Of a stretch of DNA of 64,000 nucleotides, positions 33,001-42,000 are shown piece by piece. The notes under the pieces were generated by a model. That model was not told the origin of the DNA and made no database searches. It saw only the letters and a list, made by a program, of their open reading frames with translations. The DNA comes from Crossaster papposus. Taxonomy: Eukaryota > Echinodermata > Asteroidea > Velatida > Solasteridae. The position numbers and the translations under genes were made by a program. The stretch is taken from the NCBI GenBank assembly GCA_037893245.1, contig JBAIAA010000739.1, positions 62,001-126,000 on the forward strand. The letters run 5' to 3'. Position 1 is the first letter of the stretch. Every line of letters begins with the position of its first letter.

Positions 33001-36000
33001 TGGTCGTTGTCGCCACCACGCCGCCTGTGGTTGGGGTTGTGTCAACCTCCTTCTCTTGTTTGTTGGAGAGGGTTCTGTTCCTGCTAGCAGTTTGAATAAC
33101 CTGTCGAATAGAATCAACGTACTTGTCATAACCATGGAGGAAGGAAAACACAGTATTAATTTATTGATGCAGGCTTGAGAATCAAACCATGTGTCACGCA
33201 GCAAACCTTTCCGAACATGTGCCATTTTCCTAACCCTAGCTTCGTCTCCATCTTTGATTAGTTCATGTAATTTGGCAATGGTGATGGAGCCGCAGACGAA
33301 GCCTATAAGCTAGGGTTTAGAAAAGGGCCACAGCTGAATAAATAAAAAGTAATATTTAAAGAGCTTTAAATTTGTTGTCTCTGTTCATCAGGAACGAGAC
33401 CATTTGTGTGACCAGCTCAAGATCATTGTATGTGGTCTCCTGGGTGGAGAGATGAAATTGTAGTAAAGTGTCTTGCTCAAGAACACAAGCTCATACATCT
33501 TCCCTGCTCATTCGGCCAGTCACATTCCAAATACTGTCTCAGCTGCCCGGGGAGTATCTCAGCTGCCCGGGGAGTATCTCATACAGCTGCCCGGGGAGTA
33601 TCTACAGCTCAATGCTGCTGTTTCGGCGCGAAGCAGCTATAACAACAACCATCTCCCCCCTCTACCCGTTTCACTTTTGGGTGGGAAGAACCAATAAGAT
33701 CATTTTTGCAAAATAGATCAAATTAATATTTAAAGAAGTGGTATCGGAAAGATAATTAAGAGAGAACGAAAACTCACGTCGAAGAATGTAGTTTCTTCGT
33801 ACATGACGAACTGAACACGTGAGAGGCGACTGCCGACAGACGTCAGCAGTGAATTTGGCAAATAGATGGATCCCTTGACTATCTCGTCCGTTGATGAGTT
33901 CTTGTTGTTTGCTATGATCGTATCGGCACTGCTGGCCGAGTCGGATAATACCACGTTTGGCTTTTGGCAAAAAACATGAAGAAAATGTTGAGTACTTTAG
34001 CTGCTTCAAATAATAAAAATGCACAAATGATACAATTGACCATTTGTGTGTGGAATTTAAATAATATCTGGTACACTGACTTGTTCACACAGCATGGCAC
34101 AGTTTGACTTTAAATTATCCAGACCAAAACAGTACACTGTTGCTATATCACGTGATTCGGGGCAAGCTCTTGCATAGTTACGTTAGAGACGCTCAGCACC
34201 AATATTGTTCACCATGGTTGAGAATGGTACAAAGACACCAGACCATTCCAGAGCCGGGGGTTGCTAGCGTAAGGCTTGCCCCGAATCACGTGATATAGCA
34301 ACAGTGTCTTTGGTCTGAAGAATTTAAATGTAAACTAGTGCCAAGCTGTGTGAACAAAACAGTGTACCAGATATTATTCAAATTCCACACACAAATGGTC
34401 AATTGGGTCTACTGTACCATTGATCAACAAATGGTCTTCCTTTGAATTTACTCATGGCAGCTATACAAAGTCGTATCCTCATTGAGTGATTCCCACAATG
34501 TCACTTTCCAGATTGTATTGTAAAATTAGGCATGATCCCCAGCCACACGGCATTATGGTGTTTATGACTTCTGACTAGCGCCCTCGAACAAAGATACCAA
34601 CAGGGCAAGAAAGCTCGGTTGGTAGAGCACCGATCCGGTATACCGGAGGTCGAAGGTTCCCGTCTTGCCAATTTCTTTGTTCACTTTGAAATTTATGCAA
34701 ATTTACCTAGTGAGTTTCCAATTGTGGTTTATTTGTGTATATATTTTGTTGGCAGAAAGTACTAAGGCATAAAAAAAAAAAATGTTATGTTGGCGTAACG
34801 GGCCCAAAAAAATAGGGTAGGTAGGTCGGGATTTTTTTTTCTTTTTTTTTCTTTTTCTTTTCCTCTCAGCAATGAAAATGATATGTTTTATAATTGTTTC
34901 AGCCGGTAGTGATACACGATAGCGTGTCCAGGTTCAATATTTACACAATCCACACACACAACAATGAGAAACGGTTAGAAATGGTTTCAAACGTATTTAT
35001 AACTAGATTTATATAGATTTTAATCATTATATTATATAAAAAAAATATCCAGGGTCGGCCGTATTTTTAGGGTCGGTCGGGTTACGCCAACATAACATTT
35101 TTGTTTTTATGCCTAATTGTAGTGTTATATTTTTACACTCACGTGGGCATTGCCTTGGTCTTTTCCAATCCCGTAAAACAAAAGTCCATTGTGCATCGGA
35201 TCGGTGATGTCTATCAATGCAACGTCGACAGAGGGCGTGTCTTCCTCCAGAACATTGGACGGAAACCGAACGCCGAGGTTGAACGCATCAAGGGAGCGCA
35301 GAAGCCTATGTGGGATAAACACAAGACATTGAAGGTTTTCAAATTCCTCTGTGGCTCTACAGATATTTGTAGCGTTGAATGTCCAAACCGTGTGATCTTT
35401 CTCAACTTTTTGGATTTTGGTCTCCTAGTCATTATGAATTGATGTTCCTTAAAGATCAACCAAAAGACGGGGCCTTTACAGCTAAAGCTGAGGTTTCGAA
35501 ACCCTTTTAAAACCTGGGGTATTGTGGCAGCGTTTAGGGTTCGTGACTCAGAATCAGAGGGTCGGGGTTCGAATCCTGCGGCTGGCCATATGTTGTGTCC
35601 TTAGGCAAGCCACTTCACCACAACTTGCCTTTCTCCACCCAGGAGTATAAATAGGTACCGGCATTTGCTGGGGAGTAACCTGCGATGGACTGGCATCCCA
35701 TCCAGGAGGAATAGAAACATTCGCAGTCGTTTTATGCTACTGAAACCGGAGCTAAACACCGGCCTGATGGCATGGCCCAGGACAGACTTATTTAAGTTAT
35801 AAAAACCACTCCTAATAAGAAATTAAAGGACCTAGGTTTTTTTTTTCTTGCAAAAGTATAAATTCCTGTTCTGTGTTCTAACTGCACTTAAACAATTGCT
35901 AATTGTCACTTTACTGCACATTTCTAGGATGGCAATATAAAGCAATCGACATTACGCGAATATCGACATTACGCGAATATAACTTCAATGAAGAGCGCAA

Positions 36001-39000
36001 CATTTTCACATTATGATGCAGTCGAAAGCCCGAAGAAGTACTTTAGAACACAAACTTTAATTCTTAATAACTTTATTGGCAATGGGCCTATAATGTTATC
36101 AACGAATTTGCACGCATCTGACCGATTGTATATCGTGAAGCAGGGTGGTAGTCGAGTCCCTGCAAGTCCATTCACCAGTCCTTTCATGAAGCCAGTCACA
36201 AGTCCCTTCATAAAGGCAGTCACAAGTAACTGGATGAACAATGACAAAGGAATGCTTTTGTCTAAGCTGATTTGAATAACTTGTGATTTGAATTGGAACT
36301 GAAGGACTTGTGATGGACTTGCAGGGACTTGTGATGGACTTGACTACACATCCCTGTCGTAAAGTGAAAACAATCAAATCCTATACATTTAAAAATAAGA
36401 CAAACTGCTGAGCACATATTCACCTTGATGATGAGTCATCATCCAGTTGACTTCCTACCAATTGGTCACCTGGTACTCTGCTGAGTTGGTCCGCAGTCTC
36501 CACAATGTTTCCAAACACGCCTGGACTGTCCTCCTCGTAACTGCCGAGGGCGTCCGCTAAATTCTCAAAGGTGTTCACAGCGTTGGCGACATCGTTTGGG
36601 TTTAGAACATCCGGGACTGACGTCACGCCGATCAATATCTCTGAAACCTCCAGGGCATTTTCTATTGGTAGGTAGACATCGATTAGACAGACATTTCCAC
36701 AAAATGGTTATTGATTATGTGAAACTGGTTCAGTAAGTCAAGGGCCTTTTTGAATCTCTGGCTCGTTTTTAATTTATAGGCTTAATTGATCTATTAATTG
36801 ATTGACAGGAAAGTGATCGATTGCTTATAAGTGATCTTTGATTGATCAATTTATTTTTAGATAACCACTTGATTTATTAACTTAAAAAAAAAAATTTTTA
36901 CTGACTATTGTCTAATTTATTTAACTATTAATTCTTTTATTATTAATTTTTTTTTTTAATTAATTTATTTTTGGATAACCAATTGATTTATTATCTTAAA
37001 ACAAATATTGCAACACTCAATTGATTCATTGTATATTTTAATTGATTTATTGAATATTGATTGATTATTATCTACTGGTTAAATGTTATCCAATTTATTG
37101 ACTATCGTCTAATTTATTTAAGCATTAATTTTTTTTTTTAAATAAAATTGATTATTTTATTAATTTGAGGACTGTTGGTCATTTTATTGATTATTGATTT
37201 TATGATAATCGATATCAAATTCTTCTACCTCTTCTAATGGTGACGTTGGATAGTTCCTTCAGGATAGTAGAGGCTGTCGGGCATTCGCTGGTAATAGGCT
37301 CATCCCAGCCACTTGAAGCATCTCCGCTGCAAACACAAAATAGAAAAAAAAAAGTTTCAAAACAAAAATGTCTTTAAACGGATCGTATACTTTTGGTAAT
37401 TACTCCAAAAATTAATGGCAATAACAACTTACTTGGTAAGAAGTACAGCAGCTTTGGATAGTATAATGCATTTTTAGAAACTTTTCACTTCGAAGTACTG
37501 CGGTTATGGAAAAAGATATCACTTTTTATCCCCAAAAATTTGAATTTGAGAAGCGTTACTGCAGTGACGTTTCTCAGATTGTGTATTCCAATGCAGATTA
37601 TTCTTCCTGCGTGGACATATAACCGCTCCAGATTTTCGGCAATATCTCAAAATTGCTACCACTTTTGAAATGAAATTTGTACAGGTTAGTTTTATGGTAT
37701 ATATCTATAACTATAATAGATTGAAACAAACAGTGGGTTCCAATTACCAAACGTATACGATCCCTTTAACAATTGTGAGTCGGCTTTAGAAAAACATATT
37801 ATTATTCTTAAACTATTTTACTTGTGAATTGCTAGTAGACTAACTTGTAAAAACCCGTTTCCAAAAAGTCAATAACTTCAATAGATATATAATTATACCA
37901 TTGTCTTGTCGCGCTCTCTCCCTCGAGGTCATAGGCACACGGGAGAATGGCAGTGTCTCCCGTAAGGGTCACCGGCCACAGAAACGTGCCCGTCACTCCA
38001 CGAGTCTCTTCGGCAGGGCATCGCGATATAACCGGTTCGCTGGTTCTTGAGGCTCGGGTAGAAGATACTGCCAGAGTTGTTGCTATAATGTGAACAAAAA
38101 AAGTTTATTGACAGGCCTCATCAAAAAGCTTTTTAAGAAGTGATTTGTTCAAAGAACCAGGTATGATCCAACAGATACAGGTTGATTTGTTGATAGCCGT
38201 GGATTGTTGGCGCTGACCAAATGATAAGTTGATGTGGGAAACAGGTCATTGGTGGATGGTTGCCAGAGTTGTAATCGAGTCTCTGCGAGTCTCTGCGAGT
38301 CTCTGCGAGTCTCTGCGAGTCTCTGCGAGTCTCTGCGAGTCTCTGCGAGTCTCTGCGAGTCTCTGCGAGTCTCTGCGAGTCTCTGCGAGTCTCTGCGAGT
38401 CTCTGCGAGTCTCTGCGAGTCTCTGCGAGTCTCTGCGAGTCTCTGCGAGTCTCTGCGAGTCTCTGCGAGTCTCTGCGAGTCTCTGCGAGTCTCTGCGAGT
38501 CTCTGCGAGTCTCTGCGAGTCTCTGCGAGTCTCTGCGAGTCTCTGCGAGTCTCTGCGAGTCTCTGCGAGTCTCTGCGAGTCTCTGCGAGTCTCTGCGAGT
38601 CTCTGCAAGTCCATCACAAGTCCCTGCAAGTCCCCGCAAGTCCCCGCAAGTCCCCGCAAGTCCCTGCAAGTCTATCACAAGTCTATCACAAGTCTATCAC
38701 AAGTCTATCACAAGTCTATCACAAATCTATCACAAGTCTATCACAAGTCTATCACAAGTCCTTCAGTCTGAAGTCAAGTCACTAGCTATTCAAATGAACT
38801 GTTAACAAAAGCATTCCTTTGTCATTGTTCAACCAGTTTAACTTGGGACTAGCTTTATGAAAGGACTTGTGGCTGGACTTGAATTGTAACCAAACTTGTG
38901 AAAGGACTTGCAGAGACTCGAATATCTCACGGTTGCTTGCTTTAATAATTTGTTAATTTAGTTGATGAATTGTAAATTAAAGAATGCTTTATGGCAAGGT

Positions 39001-42000
39001 AATTAGGATCCGATAGATTTGTTTATGGTGCCAGAAATCACTATGCCAAAATGGCAACTGACAAACATTTAGTATTTGTATTGGAAACATTTGGAGATGT
39101 AAATAAATTACACATAAGAGTGAAGAACTGTTCTCTTAAGTTTGAAAAGGAACGATTGAATTGGTTAACTAATAACGATAGCTAAAATATGGCATTACCT
39201 GATGTTGATGGCGAATTCGTGTTTGGGAAAGGAAACTGGTATCCCCCTTGATAAAGAAAGAAAACAAGATTTTTGTATAAATTACATCTGCATTTTTTTA
39301 TATTTTTTTCTTGTTTTTTGGGGGGCTAATTCAATGGATATTTTGGCACTTGCTGCTTAGCACAGTCATAACAACAGCTTGGTTATCATGCAGCCAACTT
39401 CAAATTTTAACAATCCTTTTGGCTGCCTGGTTCGCTGGTTGGCTTAATTGTACTGAAATCTGCTAAGCATCAGTACGTTAAGCTTTCTAACTTAGGCCCC
39501 TTATCCCGAATCAGACAATCAAAGAATGGCTATAAATGGGCCAAATTAATAATTCAAAGTAGAATTTTGAAGAGAGACTTACTCAAAATGGCCGATTCCG
39601 GGGCGTTGCACTGGTCTCCCTGGCAACAGTACCGGCACACGGAGTTCTCCGTGCCAGCGTTGCAATCGTTCTGGTTCTGTTGGGCGTTCACCAGACAGGC
39701 ATCGAGGGCCTGGCAGCCTTTGGTGATCAGGTATCTCCCGCCGTTGACTCGCACCACGTTTTGGCAGGCCGGCTGCGTAAAGTGAGCAGAAAAGTGTGCA
39801 TAGTTATCACAAGTCCGTCACAAGTCCGTCACAAGTCCGTCACAAGTCCGTCACAAGTCCGTCACAAGTCCGTCACAAGTCCGTCACAAGTCCGTCACAA
39901 GTCCGTCACAAGTCCGTCACAAGTCCGTCACAAGTCCGTCACAAGTCCGTCACAAGTCCGTCACAAGTCCGTCACAAGTCCGTCACAAGTCCGTCACAAG
40001 TGTGTCACAAGTCCGTCACAAGTCCGTCACAAGTCCGTCACAAGTCCGTCACAAGTCCGTCACAAGTCCGCCACAAGCCCGTCACAAGCCCGTCACAAGC
40101 CCGTCACAAGCCCGTCACAAGCCCGTCACAAGTCCGTCACAAGTCCGTCACAAGTCCGTCACAAGTCCGTCACAAGTCCGTCACAAGTCCGTCACAAGCC
40201 CGTCACAAGTCCGTCACAAGTCCGTCACAAGTCTCAGTAATACGTTAACTTCTCCGTTGACTTGTCTCCGTAATTATTCTCGACCAGCTCTAAAATGGAA
40301 GCATCAATCATTATAGTTCATATCAAATTTCAGTTATGAAAAACAGAGCAAAAATATGAAACTCACGTTTGTTCCTGAACATCGCTGTTGGGCCAAATTA
40401 CAGGCTTCATTGGTGGATGCAGACTCACAAAGGTAACAGCGCTGAACTATATGCAGACAAAAAATAAACATTTTTTCAACATTTAGCCTACATTTTACAA
40501 AGTTTTGCCCACAAACAATAACAATTTCAAACGTCATACATTCTATACAATGTATATATGCTTAGAAGTGAAGTAAAAAAGTGTAACTTATGATTTGTAG
40601 AAAAATGAATGCACTTACTTATAAATATTGCTTTGTATATTTAAATTTTAAATTTAAGGGCCTGATATTTTCATCTTAAAAAGATCTTTATCGGAGAAAA
40701 TATAACTGTGTAAAACAAGAATAAAGTGGAATTTTAGTAAGAAAGCGGAATGCATTGGTATACACAGTAATATTTGAAAAAATCCGGACTCTGTTTGTAC
40801 CGATTTTTATTATTTACATATACGCAAATTTTAACATGTAAATATCACATTTCTTTTTAGCCTACTTCTTTATATTTGTTATTAATTGTTTTCTTTACAA
40901 ATTTTTTTTTTTTAGAAAAACTGACTACCTGGTATGCAGAACGTTGCATTTTTAACTGTCTGTAGTCTCACGGACTGCGGTGTAAAACACTGGACCCCCA
41001 TAGCGCTGAAGTTGGGCCGAGTGCCCTTATTTAGAAGCCAGTTCTTGAACCAGAGGAGAGTACAATCGCACACCAAGGGGTTGGTCACCATAAATCTGAG
41101 AAGAATAAAAAAATGACCACCAAACTTTTCAGTTGGGCTGACTTAATTATTTTAGGTTTTATTATAGACTGCCATAGACTACATTGTATCCCCACTTTTC
41201 ACAACTTGGCAAAACAATTCTCAAATATTTCTTTTTTATTTTATTTTTTTAAATTTTCTGTTTAGTTTCATAGGGGCTATAGATGACTCCGGAGAAAAAC
41301 AATTCCTACAAAATAGAGCAATTTCATTGCCCAATTTTATCTCAATTTTACAAATTCAAGGGCCACAAATTGCACGAATGGCTAAACAAAATTAGGGGCA
41401 TCTCAAATCATGACTTGGGGCAACTTTGGGTCTTTTTACCTAAAAAGAGTTTTGTGAGCAGAGTTACTTTAAAATAAAGTATTAATGACAATGACACATT
41501 GACAAAAATGTCAGTGGTAGACCTGTCACAGAATTATGTAGGTTGAATCGATTAAATGATAATCGAACTCACAGATTTTGTAGTCTGTCCAATACCATGA
41601 TGAATGAGGGACTGATCGTTGCAATATCGTTGTTTGCCAAGTCCCTGAAAAGGCCACCAAATAAAAAAGAACAAATGTTAGTTTTTCTCTCAAATCTTTC
41701 TCTTTGCCCATTAAGAACTTCAGACAAAATAAATAAATTGCAAATTGTAGGGAAATTCTTTCACAATAAGGGATAATTGGAGGAGGGTGAGAGGGTCACA
41801 TGTCAACCCCAAAGCAATCTAGGGTCACTGGTATTTTTTTTCATTTCACTACAGACACACCTTAAAATACTCACTTATTATTTTAGAGGGAATATATATT
41901 TTTCAGAGGTAAAAGATCTTTACCACAGAACCTCAAGAATTGAACATTCCACAAAGGATCACCGTACAAAACGGGGTAACTTTGGCAATTTTGGGGAAAC

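Noticed and set aside
34600-34680. A functional tRNA gene
   Set aside because: Box A is good, but box B is altered, stems do not pair fully and the downstream tail is shared with another SINE copy at 30375.
38133-38785. Open frames of about 180 codons in both directions
   Set aside because: They translate the 10-bp array in different frames; three 10-bp units make a ten-codon cycle with no stop.
38277-40233. CRISPR-like direct repeats
   Set aside because: The units are contiguous with no spacers, in introns of an animal gene.
39680-40316. Open frames with HKSVTSPSQVR repeats
   Set aside because: They translate the 11-bp array; the true exon 8 of the receptor ends at 39772 on the other strand.
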